The notes under the pieces were generated by a model. The model did not search any database and was not told the DNA's origin. It saw only the letters and a program-made list of their open reading frames with translations. Positions 19,881 through 31,262 of a stretch of 64,000 bases of DNA are shown piece after piece (position 1 is the stretch's first letter; every line of letters begins with the position of its first letter). Both the position numbers and the translations under genes were made by a program. Location: NCBI GenBank assembly GCA_021292105.1, contig CM037864.1:39461486-39525485 (forward strand). Direction: 5' to 3'. The stretch is from Anadara kagoshimensis. Its lineage: Eukaryota; Mollusca; Bivalvia; Arcoida; Arcidae.

Positions 19881-21759
19881 ATACACAATTACTAGGATTT
19901 TATCGTCATAGTAAACATAAATAAACAATTAATTTTGTTTTGTTTATGACAGTTATATAATTAATACAATGTTCCTCCTCCTCGATATTTTGACCTGTCT
20001 ATGTTTATAACGTCACTTTATGTCACTTATCTAGATATTACATTTATAGAGACTATGAAAATTGTAACATATGGATAAAAACTCAGATGTATACAACTAC
20101 AACCAGCTACCAAACCATAACACAATGAAATTCCCGCGTTAAATGTCAAAAGTAAGGATCATTTCGAATCTATCATGCAGGTGGTGGAAGGTCTGCAATT
20201 CAATTCAATTCAATTTTTTCATTTTCTCAAATTGAATTGAATTGAATTGAAAATTGAAGGTCTGCACATTTACCGACAGGCTACACATGTAGACGTTAAA
20301 CATCATTAGATGATGGTGAAGATCCTTTTTTACACCATTGTTATGCCATTGATATATAAGATACCACATGCACTAATGTTTTGCTGTAATAATATATATG
20401 TGAATATAATCTTGAAATACAAGATTGACTGTAACTTATAATGGTAATATTATATATTAGCCTGTTTAATTTCATTAAATCAACGGTCAAAAATTGAAAT
20501 AAAAAAGGGGCTAAAAATTGGCAAAACATCTAAAATAGAAATGGGATGGGTATTGATTCTGTGAATTCAATTTTTGTAGATCTACCCCATTTTCTCTCAA
20601 ATTTGGCTAACGCTATTTGTCCTTTTTAGTCATAAAACACATATGAAAATTACAATACTCAAAGACTACAAGTCATAATACAATTTTTTCACACAATTTA
20701 AAGAGATCGTAATTGTTAAATTCATTAAAAATTGCAACCTGTGTTAAAGTTGAAAGTTATTTTCAAACAAGAGACACTATGTTCTTTAAGCCGGTGTAAA
20801 CCATCGAGGCTCTAAAACCCCAAAGTTAAGACTAAAACTACAAAAACAACACTCCTTATATAGTATATTCAACCTACCTCATTACTGAGCTGCCTTGATA
20901 TAACACTAAGTCAGGAAAAAGTAAATACTTTATTTATAAAATATAGGACTTGCTACATATTAGGTAAAAAACTGTTTAATATGACAAAAAATTTTATCGT
21001 TAAATGTGGGTTGATGTATAAGTTTTTACTCAGTGGTTCTGCACCATCAGTCAGACATTGCTAGGAAATATTAAAGTCGTGCCTTAGTCAGGAATTGTTA
21101 ATTAACTCCGTTGTTCTACACCACCAATCAGGCATAAAGAAAGGTTAAGACAAACCAACCTTTGTTTATTTCAAAATAAATACAATGAGATGACAATAGA
21201 CTGTTTTTAGGATGTTTAATGCACAAGGTGAAAGTTGTGGGTCTGTTCAGACCTGACTATACTAGATTACTTCTTATAGAAATTGATGTAATCGGGTTAT
21301 AGAAACTAATGTTCTGTTTCACAGTAGGAATTAGAAAACACTCACAAGAGATCATGCTTTATATAAACACCATGACGAATTGACGTTTGAAAAAAATCCA
21401 AATACGTATTCCCATAAGTAAATTAAGATATTTCAGGCTTATTTTCAGCAGCCTTGAAAAAAGCAAATTAGGGACAGGGACGTTCGGAAGTCATTATTAT
21501 TATTATTATTATTATTAATATTTGGTCCAATTTGTTGAAGTTTAAGACATTTTTAATCCATGCAGATTTTTACTCATAATTAAATATATTAAAAAAACAT
21601 AACTGCACTACTGTAAGTAAATGTTCTTTCACTACTTAAATGATATATCTTTGTAAAGTCGTGTGATCTGAATGTTATATTGGTGACATGTATAGGTTAT
21701 GTAACGTATACAATATCCGGCTTTTATTATAATACTGCTTGTCATATGCGTTTTCCGTT

Positions 21760-21807
21760 ATTAATATTATTATTATTATTGTTATTATTATTATTATTAT
21801 TATTATT
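21760..21807. repeat. (ATT)n microsatellite
   Basis: ATT/TTA run directly before the AAGTCTTCCACC terminus; a second ATT run sits at 21496-21520. Confidence 0.9.
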
Positions 21808-22139
21808 AAGTCTTCCACCTAGTATACTATAGTTGGAAGACTTATTGCTTTTCTTCTGTTTCCGGTTCTCCGCTTATTTGTTTCTCCTGATCACTTGTTG
21901 TCCACCGTCTTTCTCTTAGACACATCAATCAATCTCATTGAAATTTTAAGGGTAGATCTCTGTACTATAGATCTATTGTTATCAGGTATTTACATTCAAG
22001 GGGTCAGGAGGGGGCAGAAGGGCGAGGTCTTAAAAACAATAATCATCAATTTTGCCAATGATACTTTAATTTGTACTATGAAACTATATATATTCATGAT
22101 CAGCGTCTCAAGCTGCACAGGTCCATATCACAAGATTTA

Positions 22140-22640
22140 CCCGGGGGTATCAGGGAGGGGTGGGGATGGGCAGGCCAGTGCTTTAATTTTTAAATGGTTG
22201 AGATTCCCACCCCTGACCTATATATTTTCTGGTTCAATATGAAAAGTTACTGCCGAAAATTCCATGGGGTCATTCTAGAGGGAGGGTGGGGATGGGCAGG
22301 GCTGGGTACTAACTTTTAAAGGGTTGATATCCCCACCCTGAAACTATATATTTTTTGGTCCCATTTGAAAAGTTGATTAGAATGATACTTTAGAAATACA
22401 CATGGTGTCATTCCAGAGCAGAGGTAGGGTGGGGACGGGTGTAGGTGGATACTAACTTTTGAATGGTTGAAATCAACGCCCCTAACTATATTTTTCTTAT
22501 TCTATATGAAAAGTTAAATAGATTGATAATAAAGAAAACCCCATAGGGGTAATCCCAATAGGAGAATTGGAACAGTTAGGTATAGGTACTAACTTTGAGA
22601 TCCCCACCATTAAACTATATTTTTCCTCATGGGATGGGTG
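22140..22640 (+). repeat. About 115-bp degenerate tandem repeat, 4 units
   Basis: Each unit has a G-rich GGGTGGGGATGGGCAGG-like block, then ACTAACTTTT, a (G/A)TCCCCACCC block, ACTATAT(A)TTTTT, and ATGAAAAGTTA. Units decay toward the right. It is non-coding although an ORF of 115 codons starts just upstream at 21895. Confidence 0.7.
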
Positions 22641-22964
22641 CTATGATTTTTAAAAAAAAATATATATATAAAGGATCAGATGAAATCTGATTAAAATAAT
22701 AAGAAGAAATCTTCATTGTGATAGATACTTAAGTAGTCACTGATTTTTGTCCAAAAACTAACAAGTTAAATGTCTTTTTATAAACAACACTAACGGACAG
22801 TTTACCCTGGGGTTGATTTATTATTCAATTTGATAGAGTAGATGCATTTAGTTACTGAATATTCACCTCAATATCATTTCTTCGGTAAGTGGTTCGATTA
22901 ATTTTAAATCAACACATGATTAGCTCATAAAAACAACATGTTGTGTTGTTGGGTGTAAGTGGTA

Positions 22965-23171
22965 TCAATCAGCTTTGCCCATTGTTTGGAGTTCAACCAA
23001 TTAGATACATGTACTACTTCTATTATCATTTGACATCAAGACAGGAAATAAAAATAAAAATATTCATTCGGCGCTCTTGTTTTGTTTCTTATAACTATTT
23101 GGGAGAGTGTTGATGGTAAATGGCTGTATAAGTTCCCTTATCAATTAAAACTTTGAAAAAACAGTTCACAA

Positions 23172-23202
<31 letters not shown>

Positions 23203-23770
23203 TAAACAGACATATACTCGCTCGCACTCTTGGGTCTTTATTTCATTAAATCTTGAAATGTTAGTTTCTAATAATGATTTAAAACAGGAATTCAAAACGG
23301 GTCATATTATTTCATTTAAAAAGTGATCAAAGTAAAAAGCCTAACCCAATCTGAAAAATGCAAGATACAGTATCTGTCAGAAGTTTGGTTCTTGTCATCA
23401 TTTCCAGTTTTTTTTTTTAAATATTGAAATAAAAATGGTATTAAAAAGGTGATCACAGTATATAACCTAACGCAATCTGTCAACCAACTTTGCCCATTCT
23501 TTGGATTTCAACCATTTAGGTTCATGTACTACTTCTATTATCATTTGACAGCTAGATAATAAATAAGAATAAGAATATTCATTAATCGTGAAAAATGTGA
23601 AGTTCTAATAATGATTTAAACAGAGATTCAAAATGGATCATATTATTCCATAAAATAAAATAACAAAAGGTGATCACAGTACATAACCTAATGCAATCTG
23701 AAATATACAAGACACAGTATCTATCAGTAGTTTGGTTCTTGTCATCATTTCCATTTTTGAAAAAAATTGA
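22965..23770 (+). repeat. Internal direct duplication in the 2-kb insertion
   Basis: 22970-23070 and 23475-23580 share TTTGCCCATT.TTTGGA and ACTACTTCTATTATCATTTG; 23340-23405 and 23695-23760 share ACAGTATCTRTCAG and GTTTGGTTCTTGTCATCATT. A GA microsatellite (23173-23199) lies in the first copy. Confidence 0.65.
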
Positions 23771-24594
23771 AATAAAAATGATTTCTGGTAGCCAGGGTTA
23801 AAAATGTGGAGGTGGTGGAAGACTTTCGTCATTGTGCTTGGCAATATTTCTGTCAGAAATATACTATTGTCTAAATGTGCTGCTAGTTAAAATAGGAAAA
23901 TCTTCAAAAACTGAGGTATACTCCATCATTTCCCTAGCTAAATTTGGTTAAATGTTTTTTGGTCCTTTAGATTTTTTCAACCCCTTCAAAAACGTCAGTA
24001 TCACAATTTTGGTCCAAACACTTCTGATAAGGAATTGTACATTCTATAAAAAATGGCATGGTTTCATATACCATTTTAATGTATTAACGATAATTTTATC
24101 TTAAAAACAAGGACACTGCCTGTTTATGTAGGATTAATTAATTTAAAACTTATCTCTTTTTTTATTTTTTAGAACTTCCTCATCTATATTCCAGTATTAT
24201 TTTTTCTCAGAATTAAATGTTGTTTTTTTTTTGCGTTAATTAATAATGTAATCCATTACAAAAACGTTTTTAACAAATTAATGTACAAGGAAATGTTCCT
24301 TATTGGTTACTGGCGATATGTTTTATTAGATATTGACGTTTTCAAAAGATCTCCACTGCATTTCCATATATACTTTGTAGGCGCTAATGAATTAAAATTC
24401 ATAAATATCTCGATACCACCAATATGCCAACCAAGGATAAGAAAATCCACAAAATAAACATCAGCGGTAAACCACACGGCTGAGTTCAATGAACTTTGTG
24501 GAGATGTTAGGTGGCATTACGAGAGTGACATGAAAAATTACTGTCTGTACATACTGTGACGAACATTGTCCTGGATTTATTTAACCCATCATGA

Positions 24595-24790
24595 GTTCCA
24601 TGTTCCTTTCATTCTCAAGGTTGATTTAATTCACACATGACGGGGATAGTTATCTCGACAGTTGCTCGCCCTTCCGTAGTGCCCGGTCTCACTTCCCTGG
24701 TGGAAGTTGACGTGTTAAACTTAATTTGCAAGATTCAAAGGTTTAACTATTTGCTTCGGGTTGTGATTTAGACATGATGACATGAGTTGT
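24595..24790 (+). repeat. Dispersed repeat family A, copy 3
   Basis: TTCCTTTCATTCTCAAGGTT, GTGCCCGGTCTCACTTCCC, TGGTGGAAGTTGACGTGTT. It is part of duplication copy A. Confidence 0.7.
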
Positions 24791-24841
24791 TTGACACCGA
24801 TTGATTATTATCAGCAAAGTGGCAGTAACTCTTGTTTATTT

Positions 24842-26535
24842 CAACGTGGACGTATTAGAAATAACTCCATGTTTCTACACCACCAGTCACACATGGAGAA
24901 GGTTAAGACAAGACAATATAATGTTGAAAATTATGAGAAAAACTAGACTTATAGAAATTGACGAAATGGAGCCCTAAAAACCAATTGTTTGTTTCACATA
25001 GAAATTATGAAATATTCTTTATTTTCATTTTGTAATTCAAAGTAAACACTCGGGTACTCATAAGAGAGCATGCATTATATAGACACCATGATGATTAATT
25101 GACATGTGAATATAATCCCAATACGTATTCCCCATAAGTAAATTATTTAAATATTTCAGGCTTACTTTCAGCAGCCTTGGAAAAAGCAAATTGGCCAGTG
25201 GGGGCAGGGACGTGGAAGTCATTATTATTTGGTCCATCTTGTTGAAGTTTAAGACATTTCAATTCATGCAATTATTTATTCATAATTAAATATATCTTAA
25301 GCGAAAAAATTATAATTGCTTTTAAGTAAAAGTTATCTCACTTGCATAACAGATCTGTGTAAAGTTGTGTGATCTGAATGTTTTATTGGCGACAGGTATA
25401 GGTTATGTAACTTATAAATTATCCGGCTACTACTAGTATTATAATACTGCTTGTCATATGCGTTTTCCGTTTAATATATATTTTTTTTAATTTAAATACG
25501 AGGATATCATGAATTCAGTAGGCAATATTTGTGTATAGTGTCAGAAATATACTATTGTCTAAATGTGCTTCTAGTTAAAATATGAAAATCCTCAAAAACT
25601 AAGGTATACTCACTCATGCAAAGTATTTCTCTAGCTAAATTCGGTTAAATGCATTTTGGTCCTTTAGATTTTTTTCAACTCCCTCAAAAACTTTTGGTAT
25701 CACAATTATGGTCCATGCACTACTGATAGGGAATTGTTTTCTGAAACGACTGTCTAGTGCTGTAAAATTGACCCGGTATAATATGTAATACAAATGTATA
25801 TTCTATCTTTATAAAATGGTATGGCCTCATATACCATTTTTAAGGTATCAACGATAATTTTATTTTAAAAGTATATAAAAACACTGCGTTTTAATGTAGG
25901 ATAAATCAATTTAAAACTGATCTCTCTTTTTATTGTTACAACTTTCTTATCTATATTCCATCATCAAGTTTTTTCTCAGAACTAAATGTTTTATTTTGCG
26001 TTAATTGATAATATAATCCATTACAAAAACTATTTTAATAAATTTATGTACAAGGAAATATTCCTAATTGGTTAATGATGATATGTCTTTATTAGATATT
26101 GCTGTATTTCTACTGCATTTCCACATATACTTTGTAGGCGGTGATAAATATCTCGATACCACCATATAAGAAAATACACAACTAATCCACATGGCTGAGT
26201 TCAATGAACTTTGTGGAGATGTTAGGTGGCATTACGAGAGTGACATGAATAAATACTGTCTGTACAAACTGTATCGAACATTGTCCTATTTGACCCATCA
26301 TGAGTTCCTTGTTCCTTTCACTCAAGGTTGATTTAATTCACACATGACGGGTATAGTTATCTAGACAGTTGCTTGTCCTTTCGGAGTACCCGGTCTCACG
26401 CTCCTGGTAGAATTTCACGTGTTCAACTTAATTTGCCAAATTTAAAGTTTTAACTATTTGCTTTGGGGTTGTGATTTGGACATGTTGACGGGTTGTGTGA
26501 CATCGATTGCATAGTACGTTTGTTTTTGATAATAA
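24842..26535 (+). repeat. Segmental duplication, copy B
   Basis: Shorter direct copy of 21093-24840, lacking the 2-kb insertion. Divergence is clearly visible (many single-base and indel differences), so the duplication is old. No gene lies in either copy. Confidence 0.8.
26290..26530 (+). repeat. Dispersed repeat family A, copy 4
   Basis: GTTCCTTTCACTCAAGGTTG, GTACCCGGTCTCACGCTCC, TTTGGGGTTGTGATTTGGAC. It is the duplication copy B counterpart of copy 3. Confidence 0.7.
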
Positions 26536-28219
26536 ATGACCAGAAACTCCCGATTTGACTGACGTCTATAGAAGCGGTTCTGTACATTGAAACCGTGTTG
26601 ATGTGTCCGTGGAACCATCTTGTTAAAACTTTTGCACATGAAATATCACTCCCCAACTATGTCCAATCTTTTATTATTAATTCAGCAATCAATCATGTTG
26701 AGGGTTTCCACATTAAGTAATCAGCCGAGCTGTTTTACTGCGCTTTGCGGATTGTTTTGATATTTTGTAAGATTTATTGTAAATGTGCATACTACCGTAT
26801 ATCGCTATTTTGATTCGTCTATTTTTGCACGAGTTACGGGACTTGTTTAGTGGCAGATCTTGTGCACGCAACTCCTCCGATTCCACTTGGCATATTGGTT
26901 TGGTACTTTTTAACTCATTCCACTTTATAATAGTAAGAATCATCTCTAGATATACACTTTATTCACTTAATGATAACCAGTGGTGTGGACAGTCAAACCT
27001 GTCTATAAAGGCCACCCAAATGAATCAGTAAAAGTGGTCTTAATGGGCAGGTGGCCTTTATATTCAGGTTCAAATAATATAAATTAAGAACAATTGGGAT
27101 GCAATTCTAGTGTCCTTTATAGGCAGGTGGTCCTTATATAGAGGTGGCCTTTAAGGCAGGTTGGACTGTATTTTGGTTTACAGAGCCATGAATGAAATGT
27201 ACAACCAATGAAAGCAAAGGACTATTTTTACCATATTGATACATGACACTTTGTGTAGCTAAACAATGTCAAAATAGCATCAATTGCTTTGACTTTGTAT
27301 ATATCACTTTTGCTGATTAAAATGTAATATTAACTATAAAGAAGGGAGAAGGATGGAAGTACCGAGTCAAGCACTTGCTAGACTCAAATGTAGCACAATT
27401 TTTATGCAATACCAGCTCATAAATTTAAATACTAACTACCGGTATGTTTCTATCCCAGCAGTGAAAATCGCTATTAGCTTCTTCATTTTTGAGATTTTTT
27501 TCCAAAAGTAACTCTTTTGTATTTTCACATTTTGACTAGAGCTGTCTCGTGAGAGCCAAATCGCCCCCGCCCCCAACATCTACAAAGATTTAATGTTTTC
27601 CCGCGGTCACGACCTTTCCGATAAGACCTTGGTTCAAGGTCATAGCACACCTCTGGATCATAAAGATTTTTCATGTGAAGTTTTATGACAGTCGTCCGAA
27701 GCATAAGATATGGCCCGGAAACTATTTTACAGAGACAGAACGAACGACGAATGGACAAACATGATGATTCCTATATATTCCCCTCAAACAAGTTTGCAGG
27801 GATATAAAATTAGGTTTTAATGATTTAAAGATGATAGAAACCCAGACTAATTGCTAAAATAACTTTACTTTTACTCACCCTGAAAACAGCACAAAACCTG
27901 TTGGTTCGACTATTTACAATTGTTCAGTGATGAAATACTTAACCTGGAATAAAACAATATTATGCAAATAAATGCAACAGGTTTCAGGGTATGTTATTAG
28001 TGATAATTCATTTTCACTGGATTTTTATTAACAGTTACACACCCCTAAGGCATCACAGACTGATGTAGATTAACATAATACATAAACATAATAAATTTTA
28101 TCACTGAGCTTAAATTTTAACAGCTGTACCTGACTAAAGTGACCTGGTTATACTAACAGGTATAACAAACAGATTAGTTTTCACAGATAAATTTCCATTT
28201 GTAAACATAAACAACAAGT
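26536..28219. other. Non-coding region with one repeat piece
   Basis: No supported gene. At 26985-27180 lies a family B repeat with GTCAAACCTGTCTATAAAGG, GCAGGTGGCCTTTATATTCA and repeated GGCAGGT; it resembles 8890-8940, 12120-12205 and 19720-19880. ORFs here are short and unrelated to anything I recognise. Confidence 0.5.
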
Positions 28220-28232
28220 CCTATGGTGAAAA

Positions 28233-28592
28233 AGAGGTCGCGGTGGCCTAATGGATTAGACGTCAGTCTACAAATCAAGGGTTTCTCACCTCTGTGTGTT
28301 CGAGTCCCGCTCTGGCCGCATGTGGGAAAGTGTATTTTTCTTGCCGTTGGCCTTTACTGATTAACCTGATATCAGTATAATGGACTGTGGAGTGATACGC
28401 TTGTCTGTGACGTAGCAACATAAAGCCGACCCGAGTGCGCGCTGGTACAAGGCAGACCATACAACACTCGCACTTCACATGCATACACAGACTTGTTCAT
28501 AGATTAATCAATAGAGATTAATAAAATAGTTCTCGTCGCGAATAGCTGAAAAATTCTTGATGCAACGTTAAGCAACATTCAACCAACCAAAC
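28233..28592 (+). mobile_element. tRNA-derived SINE with 13-bp target duplication
   Basis: A 360-bp element flanked by CCTATGGTGAAAA at 28220-28232 and 28593-28605. The head is tRNA-like: A-box region GTGGCCTAATGGATTAGACG and B box GTTCGAGTCCC about 45 bases later. The tail ends GATGCAACGTTAAGCAACAT then CAACCAACC. Polymerase III transcription from the internal boxes is expected. The near-perfect duplication marks complete and fairly recent retrotransposition. Not a functional tRNA: the acceptor and anticodon stems do not pair. Confidence 0.85.
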
Positions 28593-28605
28593 CCTATGGT
28601 GAAAA

Positions 28606-30929
28606 CATGTATTCTGCAGTGTTCCATTTAGAAGAGACTCTTATACCATTTGCCAAAATAATGACACCCCCCAAAAAACTGTCTGGGGGCCAACCGTGCT
28701 CCTTCTTTTCAGTCTTAATCGCGTCTTGAGTAAATCTGGAACTACCTCTCTTTTTTCAGTATATAGTTTTTTTGATTAAACCAACTGTTTATACGTCGCA
28801 AGACATAATACGCCATCAATAAAGTTGCGTGGATATTTAAATACTGATATTTTTACATGAAATTGGTCAAGTTATTGTCGATCCTATTTTTGAAAGCATG
28901 GCCCGTTCTTAAAGCCTTGGTCAGGATGGTCTTGCTTACTACAGTTCTTGATTAAACACCGATTCTGAGCTTGTTCACCAATGCATCAAGCTGTCCCAGA
29001 TTGGTAGTAGGCGGGTCCAGGTCATTAGTATTACAAAGAAGGCTCAAAATTCTGTATTCTGGTCTGTGCGGAATCCGTAAGGTGAAACGTATTAAAAATA
29101 TTTAGTTATTCCGTCCGATCTGTACGGAGCCCGTAAGGTGACACGTGTTAAAATTATTTAGTTATTTCGAAATAGTTTATCGTATATTCGCAATATTTAT
29201 TTTTTTAAATTTCGAAATATCATTATGCATATTCGCAATAGTTATTACGAATTGGAAAATTCGCAAGTTATTTAGTTATATTTACAATAATTTACTTTTT
29301 TTATTACATAAACTTATTGACAAATAACGTTTACCTTTCAGTAAACTAGCATCATCTGTCAACTTCACGTCAATTCTGTTATTGGTTTGCGTCCTTTATT
29401 GTGGCGTCAAAGATGGCGGAGCTAAATACGTTGAAGTGATTAAAAAAGGCGGGGCTAAATGCTACGAAAGGATGAAAGGCGCTGTTCCATTCGCTGACAA
29501 AGTTATAAACCACTGAGTAGATCACTCTAAGCAAAAATGTCAACGATTAATATTGTAAATAAGAAATAATTTTCAATTTGTTGTAGTTTCCGGGGAAATA
29601 AACAAGATTTTGTAATTGGCAATTCTATCATAAATTACTTCGCAATTTTATTAGAATTGCCACTTCCAAAATCTTGTAAACCGTAACACTGATTGAAAAT
29701 TATTTCGTAGTTTTCGCAATATTATAATTTTATTCCGTTTGTTTGCAATAGTTATTTTGCATTTTCGATTATTCAAACTAACTATTGCGAAATTACGAGA
29801 TAATAATTATCAGAATACTTGTATACAAAATAGCATTCCGAAATATCTTTGCACCTTACGCACAAAAATTCTAGAAACGGCAACATTTGAGCTTAATTAC
29901 TATTCCATGATCTTTTTTCTATTAAAAACCTTAGATTTGCAAAATAAAAAATGTGTTAACCACGCGCCATACTTTAAATTTAATGCGACAAACGGTCCTA
30001 AACCAGCTGTAAACTCAGATAATGATCGTAATGATGGTATAACTACACAATACAATTTTGCTAAAATTATTTATATACAGGGTAGACTAATGCTTTTAGT
30101 AATAAAGTCAAAAGACATAAAAAGAGTATAGTCTGGTGGAAAAAAATTGAAATTTCACAATAGGGGGACATGAGTGTTCAAAGCTGGCAACATAGCTGTC
30201 TTATATCATCATATGTTAGGGGTCAAGAATCAACCTGTTGCCAAGCTGATTGACCCTTGGTTTAGTAGATAAAAGGTCAAAGGTCAAATAGTGGTTTTTC
30301 CCCAAAAAATAATCTTTATTAGTTTATAGCTGCCCAAATATATACTTTCTGAGATTTAAATAAATCAAATAAATCTGTTCTCATGCAATCATAGCATTTC
30401 ATGTATTTTAACATTGACTAGGAAGCTAATTGAGACTGTTTAGGCTAAAATTTAAATATTTCAATGTTATTTTTCAAAATTCTGACACAAGCTTCAAGAT
30501 AAAATAAAATTAAAGTATACATTCAACATCAAAGCATGAATCAAAATGCTAAAATATAATTCTTTTGTAAATACATGACTGTGATTAAAATAAATATATT
30601 GTTTAAACCCAGCTAATAATTTGAAATTTAATAAAAGCTTAAAATCAAAGTACTGCAAGTACTGTAATCGGCAAGGCCTAGTCACGAGAATCTCTGGAAT
30701 ATATCAGTCACATCTAACGATCTCTTTTCATTCATCAATATCACTATCTGTGGCATTATCATTCAAAGGTTTCAACCAATCAACGGTTTAACAGTCCCAT
30801 TGCAAGTGCATACAGCCAGCCACTTTAAATTGTATGCCCTACATGTACATCCTGTAGTGCAACATGATTTATATTTACATTTCAGCAATGCATGACATGA
30901 TTTTGGTAAAGGTTATTTTCTCATTAAAA
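28606..30929. other. Non-coding AT-rich region
   Basis: No supported gene. Two ~60-bp imperfect direct repeats at 29055-29160 share GTAAGGTGA.ACGT.TTAAAA.TATTTAGTTATT. An imperfect palindrome lies at 29563-29706. An ORF of 130 codons at 29739-30131 has AT-driven composition and no recognisable domain. Confidence 0.45.
29563..29706. repeat. Imperfect palindrome
   Basis: AAATAATTTTCAAT and ACAAGATTTTG..ATTGGCAATTCT on the left face AGAATTGCCA...CAAAATCTTGT and ATTGAAAATTATTT on the right, about 50-bp arms with mismatches. It may be a small MITE. Confidence 0.55.
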
Positions 30930-30934
30930 CCCCT

Positions 30935-31262
30935 ACCGTAGCTCTATTGGTATAGCGCTCACTCCCCGTATGTGGTGAGTCCTGGGTTCGAACCCTAGTT
31001 GGGTCTGACCAAGACTTGAAATAAGGTAGTGACTGTTTTTTTTTTTTGCCAAACCCTCGGTATTTAGTAACGAAAGTCACGAGATCCTTTGAGAGAGATC
31101 TTAAAATCCGATGCCCAGTGCCAAAGCGGGTGTAACATGTTAAGGAACTTTTCCTGCACATTTCCCTAAGTTCACTACAAAGGTCAAAATTTTTGCAACT
31201 TCACCTATAGCTGGTGACGTCTTGATATGACTGAAATACGTAAAAGCCCGTAAAACCCCATG
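30935..31262 (+). mobile_element. tRNA-derived SINE family D, copy 1
   Basis: tRNA-like head CCGTAGCTCTATTGGTATAG then GCGC, B box GGTTCGAACCC, followed by GACCAAGACTTGAAATAAGG and GTAGTGACTGTTTTTTT. The tail TATGACTGAAATACGTAAAAG then CCCGTAAAACCCC is typical of invertebrate SINE 3' domains. A second related copy is at 48650-48905. Confidence 0.7.

Larger units (their letters stand above)
18341..21092. other. Non-coding region with repeat fragments
   Basis: No credible gene; ORFs are short and low in coding character. It holds a family A copy at 18690-18830, a family B piece at 19720-19880, and a simple-sequence hairpin at 20194-20262 where repeated AATTC faces repeated GAATT across a short loop, bounded by direct copies of AGGTCTGCA. 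Confidence 0.5.
21808..23825. mobile_element. 2.0-kb insertion with AAGTCTTCCACC termini
   Basis: Begins AAGTCTTCCACC and ends GGTGGAAGACTT, an inverted match, and is absent from copy B of the duplication. Left end abuts an (ATT)n tract, so no target duplication can be read. The first 36 bases form their own palindrome (AAGTCTTCCA...TTGGAAGACTT). Contents: four degenerate ~115-bp tandem units (22140-22640), a direct duplication (22965-23420 and 23475-23770), and a GA microsatellite. No transposase: a non-autonomous DNA element is the best reading. Confidence 0.6.
21093..24840 (+). repeat. Segmental duplication, copy A (interrupted)
   Basis: Aligns in order to 24842-26535: TTCTACACCACCAATCAGGC, the CCAAATACGTATTCCCATAA / TTTCAGCAGCCTTG block, the CTGCTTGTCATATGCGTTTT block, the AATATACTATTGTCTAAATG block, and the GAGTTCAATGAACTTTGTGG / GTGGCATTACGAGAGTGACA block, ending with a family A copy. 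Compared with copy B it carries about 2 kb extra (21808-23825). Confidence 0.8.

Noticed and set aside
21895-22242. 115-codon ORF in the 2-kb insertion
   Set aside because: No recognisable domain, runs into the tandem repeats, and is not part of the collinear duplication.
28239-28315. Possible tRNA gene
   Set aside because: A and B boxes are present, but the stems do not pair and the sequence continues into a SINE body with flanking target duplication.
29739-30131. 130-codon ORF in AT-rich intergenic DNA
   Set aside because: AT-driven composition, no domain, no neighbouring splice or promoter signals worth trusting.
30935-31010. Possible tRNA gene with GGTTCGAACCC B box
   Set aside because: No matching acceptor stem and a SINE-type body follows; the same holds for 34075, 40380 and 60240.
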